Shown here: one piece after another, positions 8,071 through 15,152 of the stretch
Numbering within the stretch: the stretch's first letter is position 1
Layout: each line of letters opens with the position of its first letter
NCBI GenBank assembly: GCA_036510735.1
Contig: DATCDK010000222.1
Span: forward strand, 1-34,305
Direction of reading: 5' to 3'
From: PALSA-607 sp036510735
GTDB lineage: Bacteria > Actinomycetota > Actinomycetes > Acidothermales > Acidothermaceae
Length of the DNA: 34,305 bases
Translations under genes and position numbers: made by a program
The notes under the pieces: generated by a model
Database searches by the model: none
Told to the model about the DNA's origin: nothing
The model's input: only the letters and a program-made list of their open reading frames with translations

Positions 8071-9134
8071 CGAGAGTCTCCTTCGGCTGGGCCAGTGCTG
8101 TTGGTGTCGGTGGACGTACCGCCGGCACCGCGCTCGGCGATCTCGCGCGCTGCGTCGAGGTAGCAGAGCGCGCCCGGCGAAGCGGGGTCGTACGTCATCA
8201 CCGTCTGGCCGTAGCTGGGCGCCTCGGAGACCCGCACGCTGCGTGGAATGACGGTGCGAAGCACAGTTGTACCGAAATGCAACCGAACGTCATCTGCGAC
8301 CTGCGATGCGAGCCGTGTCCGGGCGTCATACATCGTGAGCAGGATTGTCGACACCCGCAAATCGGGATTGAGGTGCGATTTCACCAGATCGATGTTGCTC
8401 AGCAACTGTCCAAGCCCTTCCAGCGCGTAGTACTCGCACTGGATCGGGATTAGCACTTCCTCGCCGGCCACCAGCGCGTTCACCGTCAGCAGACCGAGGG
8501 ACGGCGGGCAGTCGATCAGCACGTAGTCGAAGTCGGCGACGACATCCGCCAGGGCTCGCCGCAACCGGGCCTCGCGGGCCACCATCGAAACGAGCTCGAT
8601 CTCCGCGCCCGCCAGGTCAATCGTCGCGGGAACGCAGGAGAGGCCGGGAATCTCGGGCACGTCGACCATGACGTCGCCGAGAGACTTGCCCTCGATGAGG
8701 AGGTCGTAGACCGACGGGATATCGGCGTGGTGGTCGATGCCCAGGGCGGTGGACGCGTTGCCCTGCGGATCAAGGTCGATGACGAGGACGCGCAGGCCGT
8801 GCAACGCCATCGCAGCAGCAATGTTGACCGTCGTGGTCGTCTTGCCGACTCCGCCCTTTTGATTGGCCACGGTGACGATCCGGCGGCGGTCTGGGCGTGG
8901 GAAGGTCTCGCCGCTGTGGCCGAGGACGCGCATTGCCGTGGCGGTCTGGGTAGCAATCGGTGTCTCGTCAGGCGGCACAGGCGGCGTGGTTTCACGTGAA
9001 ACATCGACGCCGGCCTCGGAGTCAGTGGAGCTGGCGTCGACAACGGGAGGCGTTTCTCCCACAGCCGGCTGGGCCGGGATTGAGGCTGTGCGTGTTACAC
9101 GTGAAACATCGAGCAGAATGGCGGAATCGTTCAC
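8067..9134 (-). CDS. parA: Chromosome partitioning ATPase ParA (Soj), with a long N-terminal extension
   Basis: A deviant-Walker ATPase that drives ParB-bound origins apart. The motif KGGVGKTTT is at about 93-101, followed by the DLDPQGNAS and IDCPPSLG elements. The ATPase core is preceded by about 84 residues of low-complexity, Pro/Thr-rich sequence. The GTG at 9134 is well supported by GGAGGA (9142-9147) seven bases upstream, so the extension is likely translated. That extension encodes D-V-S-R-V-T and D-V-S-R-E-T (residues 9-14 and 44-49), where the DNA is parS. The gene belongs to the minus-strand run rpmH-rnpA-yidD-yidC-jag-rsmG-parA-parB. Confidence 0.96.
   Translation of the reverse strand: MNDSAILLDVSRVTRTASIPAQPAVGETPPVVDASSTDSEAGVDVSRETTPPVPPDETPIATQTATAMRVLGHSGETFPRPDRRRIVTVANQKGGVGKTTTTVNIAAAMALHGLRVLVIDLDPQGNASTALGIDHHADIPSVYDLLIEGKSLGDVMVDVPEIPGLSCVPATIDLAGAEIELVSMVAREARLRRALADVVADFDYVLIDCPPSLGLLTVNALVAGEEVLIPIQCEYYALEGLGQLLSNIDLVKSHLNPDLRVSTILLTMYDARTRLASQVADDVRLHFGTTVLRTVIPRSVRVSEAPSYGQTVMTYDPASPGALCYLDAAREIAERGAGGTSTDTNSTGPAEGDSR
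8988..9003. promoter_or_regulatory. parS: parS site inside parA
   Basis: The 16-mer GGTTTCACGTGAAACA matches the parS consensus TGTTTCACGTGAAACA at 15 of 16 positions, including the perfect 14-bp palindrome GTTTCACGTGAAAC. It should be a ParB loading site. Confidence 0.95.
9093..9108. promoter_or_regulatory. parS: Second parS site inside parA
   Basis: TGTTACACGTGAAACA matches the parS consensus at 15 of 16 positions. Its centre is 105 bp from the first site, near ten helical turns and exactly 35 codons. Confidence 0.92.
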
Positions 9135-9203
9135 GCGGGGATCCTCCGATCACGCCATACATCTAGAGCCAGCAGCCGGCTGGGCACGTCAGCCTAGACC
9201 AGC

Positions 9204-10010
9204 TCACCGCCCCCGAGAAGTCCGCTCCCCAGAGTGACCGAGGCGCAACACCAGCGCCAGTGGATCGGTGGGCAGTAGGGACCCCTGGGGCTTTGCGGCC
9301 TCACCCTCGCACAGTAATCCGTTCGGCTGCCACGTCGATAGCTCAGCAATCTGAACCCCGGGCAACAACGAGGCGTCACCCGCAGATCCGGACCCGCCAT
9401 CGGCGGCGACGATCGCCAGCAACGCGGCGTCCAGGGTCATGCCTGCCCGCTGCACCTCGCTCCACCCAGCGCTGACCTCCGCCGCAACGGCGCCGCCCTT
9501 GATCGCCAGCAGCTGGCCGCCGCCGACCAACAGAGGCGCGGCCAGGGCGGCAAGCCGATCGACCGGCGCGACGGCGCGCGCGGTGACGATGTCCGCGTTC
9601 AGTTTCGCCGACGCCAAGTCGTCCGCCCTGGCGCGCCGGGTGTCCACGCCTGGCAACACGAGGTCGCTGCGCACTTCGTCAAGGAAGGCGACGCGGCGCT
9701 GCATCGGTTCGACGAGGGTGATCTGCAGATCTGGGCGGGCAATCGCCAGCACGATCCCGGGAAGCCCCGCCCCCGAACCGAGATCGACCACATGACTGCC
9801 ACGAGGTATCAGCGCCGCAACGGCCACGCAGTTCAACAGATGTCGGGGCCAGAGCCGTTCCGCTTCGCGCGGGCCGATAAGGCCGCGCTCGACCCCCGCG
9901 CCGGCCAGCCACCAGGCATAGCGCTCGGCGAGCGGCAAGCGCACACCGAAGAGCAGCCGGGCGAGCGCGGGCGGTGGTGGAGTGACCGCGTCAACGCCAG
10001 GGTGCGTCAC
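9204..10010 (-). CDS. rsmG: 16S rRNA (guanine527-N7)-methyltransferase RsmG (GidB)
   Basis: A SAM-dependent enzyme that methylates G527 (E. coli numbering) of 16S rRNA; loss gives low-level streptomycin resistance in several bacteria. The 268-residue protein has the GidB pattern: WPRHLLNC just before the SAM-binding motif VVDLGSGAGLPGIVLA, then the acidic VEPMQRRVAFLDEV. The C-terminal 45 residues form a poorly conserved extension. The GTG start falls inside a 17-bp tandem repeat and has no clear Shine-Dalgarno. The start is therefore less certain than the gene. It lies between jag and parA in the rpmH-parB run. Confidence 0.93.
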   Translation of the reverse strand: MTHPGVDAVTPPPPALARLLFGVRLPLAERYAWWLAGAGVERGLIGPREAERLWPRHLLNCVAVAALIPRGSHVVDLGSGAGLPGIVLAIARPDLQITLVEPMQRRVAFLDEVRSDLVLPGVDTRRARADDLASAKLNADIVTARAVAPVDRLAALAAPLLVGGGQLLAIKGGAVAAEVSAGWSEVQRAGMTLDAALLAIVAADGGSGSAGDASLLPGVQIAELSTWQPNGLLCEGEAAKPQGSLLPTDPLALVLRLGHSGERTSRGR

Positions 10011-10064
10011 GACGGTGCGATCGTCACGACGGTGCGATCGTCACGACGGCGGGATCGTCACGCC
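10005..10064. repeat. 17-bp tandem repeat, about 3.5 copies, between jag and rsmG
   Basis: The unit CGTCACGACGGTGCGAT occurs at 10005-10021 and 10022-10038, with a near copy at 10039-10055 and a partial one from 10056. The unit is not a multiple of three and spans the jag stop, the spacer and the rsmG start. On the minus strand each copy carries a GTGACG that looks like a start codon. Confidence 0.9.
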
Positions 10065-10738
10065 TGTGCTGGCAGCACCACGACGAAACGCTGCGGTTCG
10101 ACGCCCTCGGATTCACTGCGGAGTCCGGCCGCAGCGATCGCGTCGTGCACCACCTTGCGCTCGAACGCCGACATCGGGGCCATCTTGACCGGCTCGCCGG
10201 TGGCGACAACTTCCTCGGCCGCCTTGGTCCCCAGTGCAGTGAGATCGGTACGACGGCGAGCGCGATGTCCACCGACGTCGAGCATCAACCGGCTGCGCAC
10301 ACCTGTCTCTCGAGCCACCGCGAGCCTGGTCAGCTCCTGCAGCGCGTCCAGCACGGCGCCGTCGGGCCCAACGAGGTGCCGCAGGCGGTCTCCGATAATC
10401 GAGACCACGGCGCGATCGCCTTCGACATCCATATCGATGTCGCCATCTGCGTCGATGATGTCGAGCAACCCTTCGAGGTAGTCCGCCGCGACCTCTCCCT
10501 CGCGTTCGAGGAGGTCCGCCAGCGAACGAGGCTCAACGGTTTCCTCTGTAACGGTTTCAACCGTTACGTCAGCCTCTGCGACGTTGTCGACCGTCGGGTC
10601 GTCGTCCAAATCCAGCGATTCGTCGGTCGGGCTTGCCACGGGGAAGTCCTCCTGAGTAATGGGCGTGCCATCCAAATCCGCAGTGAAGTCAGGGCTGTCG
10701 GGGGAAGCACCGCCAGCGGCTGAACTGGGCTCGGTCAC
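10058..10738 (-). CDS. jag: Jag/KhpB-like KH-R3H RNA-binding protein
   Basis: A 226-residue protein encoded next to yidC, as in most Gram-positive bacteria. About 70 acidic, low-complexity residues come first. A KH-like domain follows with the GxxG loop as GPDG in LVGPDGAVLDALQELT. The R3H domain contains the R-x3-H signature in FERKVVHDAI and ends QRFVVVLPA. The GxxG loop lacks the usual basic residues, so RNA contacts may differ. The GTG start overlaps the yidC stop by four bases. The family is linked to RNA binding and control of cell elongation or membrane-protein insertion. Confidence 0.9.
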   Translation of the reverse strand: MTEPSSAAGGASPDSPDFTADLDGTPITQEDFPVASPTDESLDLDDDPTVDNVAEADVTVETVTEETVEPRSLADLLEREGEVAADYLEGLLDIIDADGDIDMDVEGDRAVVSIIGDRLRHLVGPDGAVLDALQELTRLAVARETGVRSRLMLDVGGHRARRRTDLTALGTKAAEEVVATGEPVKMAPMSAFERKVVHDAIAAAGLRSESEGVEPQRFVVVLPAQA

Positions 10739-11793
10739 CGTGGGCTACCCGGCCGCTGCGGCCTCGTCCCTGTCCGCTTACTGCGGGGTGGGCGGGTGTT
10801 CTGCTGCCGCCGGATCACCACAGGTGGCGGAGGCGGCGCCGGCGGAGTCGGGCCGCGCTTCTTCCCGCCGCCGCTCGGGGGATCGCCCGGCTTATCACCC
10901 GGCGGGGACCCCTTCGTCACCGCCGTCGGCGGCGGAGCGCCACCTGGTGCAATGTGCGGCATCGCCTTAATGACGAAGTGCTGCTGACCCAACGACCAGA
11001 CGTTCGTCGTGACCCAGTAGATGAGCACACCCATCTGGAAGTTCAAGCCGAACAGCGCGAACATCGGCGGCAAGACGTACAGCATGATGCGCTGCTGCGA
11101 CGGCATTGCCGTACCGCTGGCGGCGTTGCGCGCGATCAGCTGGCGCTGCGTCAAGAACGTCGTCGACGCCATGACGATGATGGCGATGACGGTGACGATT
11201 CGGACGGTCGACGGCTCCGCGCCGAACGACAGCGCCTTGGACGCCGTCTTGAAGCCGAGCGCGAGCGGGACGCCGAAAACCTTGGCGTGGCCTGCCGTAC
11301 AGAGGGTGTCAGGAGACCAGCCGTACTTCGCGGAACCGAACCCCTTGGGCTTGGTCTGCAGATATGCCGTGCACGCCGCCACTCCCTTGCTCGTCGCGCC
11401 GGCCTGGCCGCCGTGCTCTGCGATGTAGCGCAGAACGTGGAAAAGCGCATAGAACACAGGCATTTGCAGGAGGAGGGGGAGGCAACCCATCAACGGGTTG
11501 GCGTTGTGTTCCTTGTAGAGCGCCATGACCTCCTGGTTCATGCGCTCGCGGTCTTTCTTGTACTTGGTCTGCAGTTCCTTGACCTTCGGAGCCAGCTCCG
11601 ACATCGCGCGCTGTGTCTTGATCTGCTTGACGAAGATCGGGAAAAGCAGGATGCGCACGAGCACGGTCAGGAAGAAGAGCGACAGGCCCCAACTCACGCC
11701 ACTCGTCTTGCCGAAAAGCGGCGTTAGCACCGAGTGGATCGCCAGGATCACCTTGGTGACGACGACGTACAGCGGGTTCAGGACGTGTGGCAC
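10735..11793 (-). CDS. yidC: Membrane protein insertase YidC/Oxa1
   Basis: The 352-residue protein inserts and folds membrane proteins with or without SecYEG. The N-terminus places a first membrane helix around residues 10-25, then the conserved hydrophilic-groove helix and cytoplasmic hairpin (IKTQRAM to MNQEVMALYKEHNANPLMGCLPLLLQMPVFYALF). Four further hydrophobic segments follow, and the C-terminus is a basic/proline-rich tail of about 60 residues. The short-form N-terminus is typical of Actinobacteria. The GTG start has AGGAG eight bases upstream. It overlaps yidD by 16 bases and jag by four. Confidence 0.96.
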   Translation of the reverse strand: MPHVLNPLYVVVTKVILAIHSVLTPLFGKTSGVSWGLSLFFLTVLVRILLFPIFVKQIKTQRAMSELAPKVKELQTKYKKDRERMNQEVMALYKEHNANPLMGCLPLLLQMPVFYALFHVLRYIAEHGGQAGATSKGVAACTAYLQTKPKGFGSAKYGWSPDTLCTAGHAKVFGVPLALGFKTASKALSFGAEPSTVRIVTVIAIIVMASTTFLTQRQLIARNAASGTAMPSQQRIMLYVLPPMFALFGLNFQMGVLIYWVTTNVWSLGQQHFVIKAMPHIAPGGAPPPTAVTKGSPPGDKPGDPPSGGGKKRGPTPPAPPPPPVVIRRQQNTRPPRSKRTGTRPQRPGSPR

Positions 11794-12086
11794 CGGGTGG
11801 CTCCTGGCTTGATCACGGACGACGAAGGCGCAACGTTGGCGGTGGATCTCGCCGGTGGAACGGGATCAACACCGCCGGGGTTCCAGGGGTGGCAGCGCGC
11901 AATTCTGCGGGCTGCGAGCCATAGCCCTCGAATCGCTCCATGCGTCTGAAGCGCCGTCACCGCGTAAGCACTACAACTCGGCGCGAAACGGCACCGCTGG
12001 CCAAGGAACGGGCTGATGAATCGCCGATAACCCTCGATCGGGACGACGAGAAGCTGGGCCAGCGGCGAAGGCGCGCCTGGTCTCAT
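11778..12086 (-). CDS. yidD: Membrane protein insertion efficiency factor YidD
   Basis: A 102-residue member of the small YidD family, recognised by the core Y-R-x-F-I-S-P, then C-R-F-x-P-S-C-S-x-Y-A, and RCHPW-N-P-G-G-x-D-P-V-P. The N-terminus is a membrane-peripheral amphipathic helix. The ATG overlaps the rnpA stop (ATGA) and the 3' end overlaps yidC, so translation of rnpA, yidD and yidC is probably coupled. The tail after VPP is poorly conserved. Confidence 0.95.
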   Translation of the reverse strand: MRPGAPSPLAQLLVVPIEGYRRFISPFLGQRCRFAPSCSAYAVTALQTHGAIRGLWLAARRIARCHPWNPGGVDPVPPARSTANVAPSSSVIKPGATRCHTS

Positions 12087-12520
12087 CGACCATCACCCCG
12101 CGTTTCGCGGGCCTGACCAGGCCGAATTTGGGGTCCCTGACGGGGACCGGCAAGACTGCGCGCGAGCGCCGCGTCGAGATCGGCAGCGAGTTCACGCCCG
12201 GCTGATCCAGCCGCCGCGGGCAGAGCACGAACTACTAGCCGCGCTCCGGCCGGTAGGTCAGCAAGCCGGGAGGCACTCAGATGTTGAAGCTGCCGGCGCA
12301 CCCGATTGCGCACCACGGCGCCGCCAACCTGGCGCCCGACCACGAAGCCAGCTCGCGGTCCGGCAAGCCTGCCGTCAGCACGCTCGGCATCGCCGGGCTC
12401 GATATCAGGGTCGGGGAGTGCGAGGTGGACGACGAGCCGCGGGCGAGCCGCCCGCCGACCCGACCGCATGGTGGCGGTGAAGTCGGAGCGCTGGCGCAGC
12501 CGGGACGCGGCCGGAAGCAC
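12083..12520 (-). CDS. rnpA: Ribonuclease P protein component
   Basis: The 145-residue basic protein assists the RNase P RNA in 5' maturation of tRNA. The N-terminal LPAASRLRQRSDF and the signature GFVVGRQVGGAVVRNRVRRQL (RNR motif) identify the family. The C-terminal 30 residues are a Gly/Arg/Gln-rich extension. It starts at GTG 25 bases after rpmH without a strong Shine-Dalgarno and is coupled to yidD by ATGA. Confidence 0.93.
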   Translation of the reverse strand: MLPAASRLRQRSDFTATMRSGRRAARPRLVVHLALPDPDIEPGDAERADGRLAGPRAGFVVGRQVGGAVVRNRVRRQLQHLSASRLADLPAGARLVVRALPAAAGSAGRELAADLDAALARSLAGPRQGPQIRPGQARETRGDGR

Positions 12521-12544
12521 GGGAATTCGCGGTTCCGGGCGACG

Positions 12545-12682
12545 TCAGGCCGAAAGGCCCTGACGGCCCTTCCGACGGCGAGCGGCGAGGATGGCGCGAC
12601 CGGCGCGAGTGCGCATGCGCAGCCGAAAGCCGTGGGTCTTTGCGCGCCGGCGGTTGTTCGGCTGGAACGTGCGCTTGCTCAC
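12545..12682 (-). CDS. rpmH: 50S ribosomal protein L34
   Basis: A complete 45-residue reading frame from GTG at 12682 to TGA, found by direct reading. It encodes MSKRTFQPNNRRRAKTHGFR and then the usual Arg-rich helix ending RKGRQGLSA, the standard L34 sequence and length. GGAG lies eight bases before the GTG. It is the first gene of the minus-strand run and is transcribed away from the origin. Confidence 0.97.
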   Translation of the reverse strand: MSKRTFQPNNRRRAKTHGFRLRMRTRAGRAILAARRRKGRQGLSA

Positions 12683-12758
12683 TCGAGGGCTCCAAGAAAA
12701 GGTCCAGTACGGCCGGGTCTAAAGAAAGTGTGCGGGCCGCAGGTCAGAAGGAACTCCT

Positions 12759-12788
12759 ACGGTACGGGGCCACCGCCGACACGGTCAA
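12759..12788 (-). promoter_or_regulatory. Possible rpmH promoter
   Basis: On the minus strand TTGACC (12788-12783) and TACCGT (12764-12759) are separated by 18 bases, about 77 bases before the rpmH start codon. The -35 fits the housekeeping sigma consensus well, the -10 moderately. Confidence 0.4.
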
Positions 12789-12799
12789 ACCTGGTTCTA

Positions 12800-12859
12800 C
12801 CCACCAGGAAGCCAGTCCCACCCCGTCAGGAAGAGGAGCCCACCCCTGTCAGGAAGAGG
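12800..12859 (+). repeat. Direct repeats in the rpmH-dnaA spacer
   Basis: CCCACCCCGTCAGGAAGAGG (12817-12836) recurs with one extra T at 12839-12859. A degenerate copy, CCCACC-AGGAAG, lies at 12800-12811. The spacing is about 17-22 bp. The arrangement is iteron-like and lies on the rpmH side of the putative origin. Its function is unknown. Confidence 0.7.
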
Positions 12860-13032
12860 GTTGGACCGCGTTCACGACACATTCGTCCCAGGGGACACAG
12901 CTTGTGGAGAACTGCTTGAAGCACAAGGCGGCACGCTGTTAGCGTCCCACGGGCCGGACCTCGTTGAGGTAACCCGACGATCTTCAGACATGATGCAGTT
13001 CACCGAACGGCCACAGTCCTGCGTACACAGGT

Positions 13033-13053
13033 TGTGGACGAGAGTGTGGACGA
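13033..13053. promoter_or_regulatory. Paired DnaA-box-like 9-mers upstream of dnaA
   Basis: TGTGGACGA occurs at 13033-13041 and 13045-13053, i.e. TCGTCCACA on the minus strand, 8 of 9 to the actinobacterial box TTGTCCACA. Both point the same way, 12 bp apart. They lie just upstream of the likely dnaA promoter and may mediate autoregulation or belong to oriC. The rest of the 12683-13151 spacer holds no gene I can support. Confidence 0.6.
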
Positions 13054-13061
13054 ACGACCTC

Positions 13062-13090
13062 TTGACAACGACGAATACCCGCAATAGTGC
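13062..13090 (+). promoter_or_regulatory. Possible dnaA promoter
   Basis: TTGACA (13062-13067) is a perfect -35 element. A weak -10 (TAGTGC, 13085-13090) follows at 17 bp; AATAGT two bases earlier is an alternative. It stands about 60 bases before the dnaA start and beside the two DnaA-box-like sites. Confidence 0.45.
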
Positions 13091-13151
13091 ACAAATCCAC
13101 CGCGAGACTGCGCTGTTAACTGCTAGAGGCTTGCCAGTGAGAGGGGTGCGC

Positions 13152-14747
13152 GTGTCCGCCCCATATGAGAACGGCACGCAAGAGACCGGTGCTGAACTGG
13201 CTGCACTGTGGGCTCGCACACTCGAACGCCTCGCCGGTCAAAGCGAGGTAACACCCCAATTCCAAGCTTGGCTGTCGCTAACCCGGCCCATCGCCTTGGT
13301 CGAGGACACGGCAGTCCTGGCCGCACCACACGAGTTCGCCAAGGATGTTCTTGAGAGCCGGCTGCGGCCCGCGCTAACGGCAGCTCTTGCCGCCGAGATC
13401 GGCCGCGATGTGCGGGTAGCCGTGACGGTCGAGGCCCTGACCTCCGAACAGGTGAGCGTCGAGTCCGACGCCGCGGCAAACGATCGTCGGTCGGACTCCC
13501 CCCATGGCGGCTCGGACGGGGGTAGCGGAGGCATCAACGGCGCCAATGGAAGCACCGGTACCGCGATGACGCGGTCAGGCGAATCCCCGGGAACCCGTGG
13601 CGAAGACTCTCCCCGCGACCATGACCGGTCGAACCAGTCCGGCGGGCACGAGAACCAGCCGGCGCGATCGCACCTGGGCACCGGTCGCGAACTCGGCGGC
13701 CGACGAGAGATCGAACCCGCCCGGCTCAACCCGAAGTACACCTTCGAAACATTCGTGATCGGCGCCAGCAACAGATTTGCCCATGCGGCAGCCGTCGCGG
13801 TCGCCGAAGCGCCGGCCAAGGCGTACAACCCCCTGTTCATCTACGGCGAGTCCGGGTTGGGCAAGACACACCTGTTGCACGCGATCGGGCACTACGCCAT
13901 GGGTCTTTTCCACGGAGCCCGAGTGCGCTACGTCAGTTCCGAAGAGTTCACCAACGACTTCATCAACTCGATCCGCGACGGCAAAGCCGAGGGTTTCCGC
14001 CGCCGCTACCGCGAAGTCGACGTGCTGCTCGTCGACGACATCCAGTTCTTGGAGAACAAGGAGCAGACGCAGGAAGAGTTCTTCCACACGTTCAACACCT
14101 TGCACAACGCCAACAAGCAGATCGTGATCTCGAGCGACCGTCCCCCGAAGCAATTGGTGACCCTCGAGGATCGCCTTCGGAACCGATTCGAGTGGGGCCT
14201 CCTGACCGACGTCCAACCGCCCGAACTTGAGACCAGGATCGCGATCCTGCGGAAGAAAGCAGCGCAGGAGCGGCTGAACGTCCCCAACGACGTCATGGAA
14301 TACATCGCCAGCAAGATCGCGAGCAACATCCGCGAACTCGAAGGGGCTCTGATCCGGGTCACCGCCTTCGCGAGCCTGAACCGGCAGGGAGTCGACCTCT
14401 CGCTGGCCGAGGTCGTACTGAAGGACCTCATTCCTGACAGCCAGGGGCCCGAGATCACTGCCGCCACGATCATGGGGGCGACCGCCTCGTACTTCGGGAT
14501 TTCGCTCGAGGACCTCTGCGGCTCCTCTCGCAGCCGGGTACTCGTGACCGCCAGGCAGGTGGCCATGTACCTGTGTCGGGAGCTGACCGACCTCTCACTG
14601 CCGAAGATCGGGCAACTCTTCGGCGGCCGTGACCACACGACGGTCATGCACGCCGACCGAAAGATCCGCTCGCTGATGGCCGAGCGGCGGTCGATCTACA
14701 ACCAGGTCACCGAACTGACGAACCGCATCAAGTCGCAGGCCAAGTAG
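13152..14747 (+). CDS. dnaA: Chromosomal replication initiator protein DnaA
   Basis: With GTG at 13152 the protein has 531 residues. GAGAGGGG (13139-13146) lies five bases upstream; in-frame GTGs at 13137 and 13146 and a much longer open frame are less likely. Domain I is the first about 90 residues. A Gly/Ser/Asn-rich linker (domain II) reaches about residue 180. The AAA+ domain has Walker A GESGLGKT near 231-238 and Walker B VLLVDD near 291. Domain IV carries the DnaA-box-binding signature GRDHTTVMHA near the C-terminus. It melts oriC and loads the helicase. DnaA-like boxes flank it on both sides. Confidence 0.97.
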   Translation: MSAPYENGTQETGAELAALWARTLERLAGQSEVTPQFQAWLSLTRPIALVEDTAVLAAPHEFAKDVLESRLRPALTAALAAEIGRDVRVAVTVEALTSEQVSVESDAAANDRRSDSPHGGSDGGSGGINGANGSTGTAMTRSGESPGTRGEDSPRDHDRSNQSGGHENQPARSHLGTGRELGGRREIEPARLNPKYTFETFVIGASNRFAHAAAVAVAEAPAKAYNPLFIYGESGLGKTHLLHAIGHYAMGLFHGARVRYVSSEEFTNDFINSIRDGKAEGFRRRYREVDVLLVDDIQFLENKEQTQEEFFHTFNTLHNANKQIVISSDRPPKQLVTLEDRLRNRFEWGLLTDVQPPELETRIAILRKKAAQERLNVPNDVMEYIASKIASNIRELEGALIRVTAFASLNRQGVDLSLAEVVLKDLIPDSQGPEITAATIMGATASYFGISLEDLCGSSRSRVLVTARQVAMYLCRELTDLSLPKIGQLFGGRDHTTVMHADRKIRSLMAERRSIYNQVTELTNRIKSQAK

Positions 14748-15083
14748 ATGGCAGGCCCGCCCCGAGTGTTGTGCCCCGATTTGCGCCGCTTAGGGCGACC
14801 TGTGTTTCCGCTGGGACGACTGTGCACAGCCTGGGGACAAACTTGTGGACCGGTGGGCGATTCCGGTGGGCGAGCCGCTCGCCGCGTGGGACGAAGTGTG
14901 GGCGGCCCACGCTACGATCGCGCCAGTCCCCAGGCTGTCCACCGACGGGGCACTGTCATCCACAGGGCTGCCGCTGCGGAATACAGCACCTGACCTGCGC
15001 GGACGCCGCTTTTCCACAGTGTCCACCGCACCGATGACGACTTCCTTGAGACAAGGATTAAGAATGACACAAGCCGTAAGGAA
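14748..15083. other. oriC: Putative oriC: DnaA-box-rich dnaA-dnaN spacer
   Basis: The 405-base spacer contains no plausible gene. Box-like 9-mers against TTGTCCACA/TTATCCACA are: TTGTCCCCA on the minus strand (14832-14840, 8/9), TCATCCACA (14956-14964, 8/9), TTTTCCACA (15010-15018, 8/9), CTGTGCACA (14820-14828, 7/9), CGGTCCACA minus (14844-14852, 7/9), CTGTCCACC (14935-14943, 7/9) and GTGTCCACC (15019-15027, 7/9). A less GC-rich stretch at about 15037-15070 could be the unwinding region. Actinobacterial origins map between dnaA and dnaN. Confidence 0.8.
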
Positions 15084-15084
15084 G

Positions 15085-15113
15085 GGCCCTGATAGCCCAC
15101 ATGGATCAGGGCC
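15085..15113 (+). other. Hairpin in the dnaN leader
   Basis: GGCCCTGAT (15085-15093) and ATCAGGGCC (15105-15113) form a perfect 9-bp stem with an 11-base loop, 40 bases before the dnaN start. No T-run follows. It may separate oriC from the dnaN transcript or fold in the dnaN leader. Confidence 0.65.
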
Positions 15114-15152
15114 AACTGGGTCAGGAGTCGGGCCGGGTCAGTGGGGGGCACC

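Noticed and set aside
12861..13151. 97 extra N-terminal codons open in frame with dnaA
   Set aside because: They cover DnaA-box-like sites and the likely dnaA promoter, are not DnaA-like, and a good ribosome binding site precedes GTG 13152.
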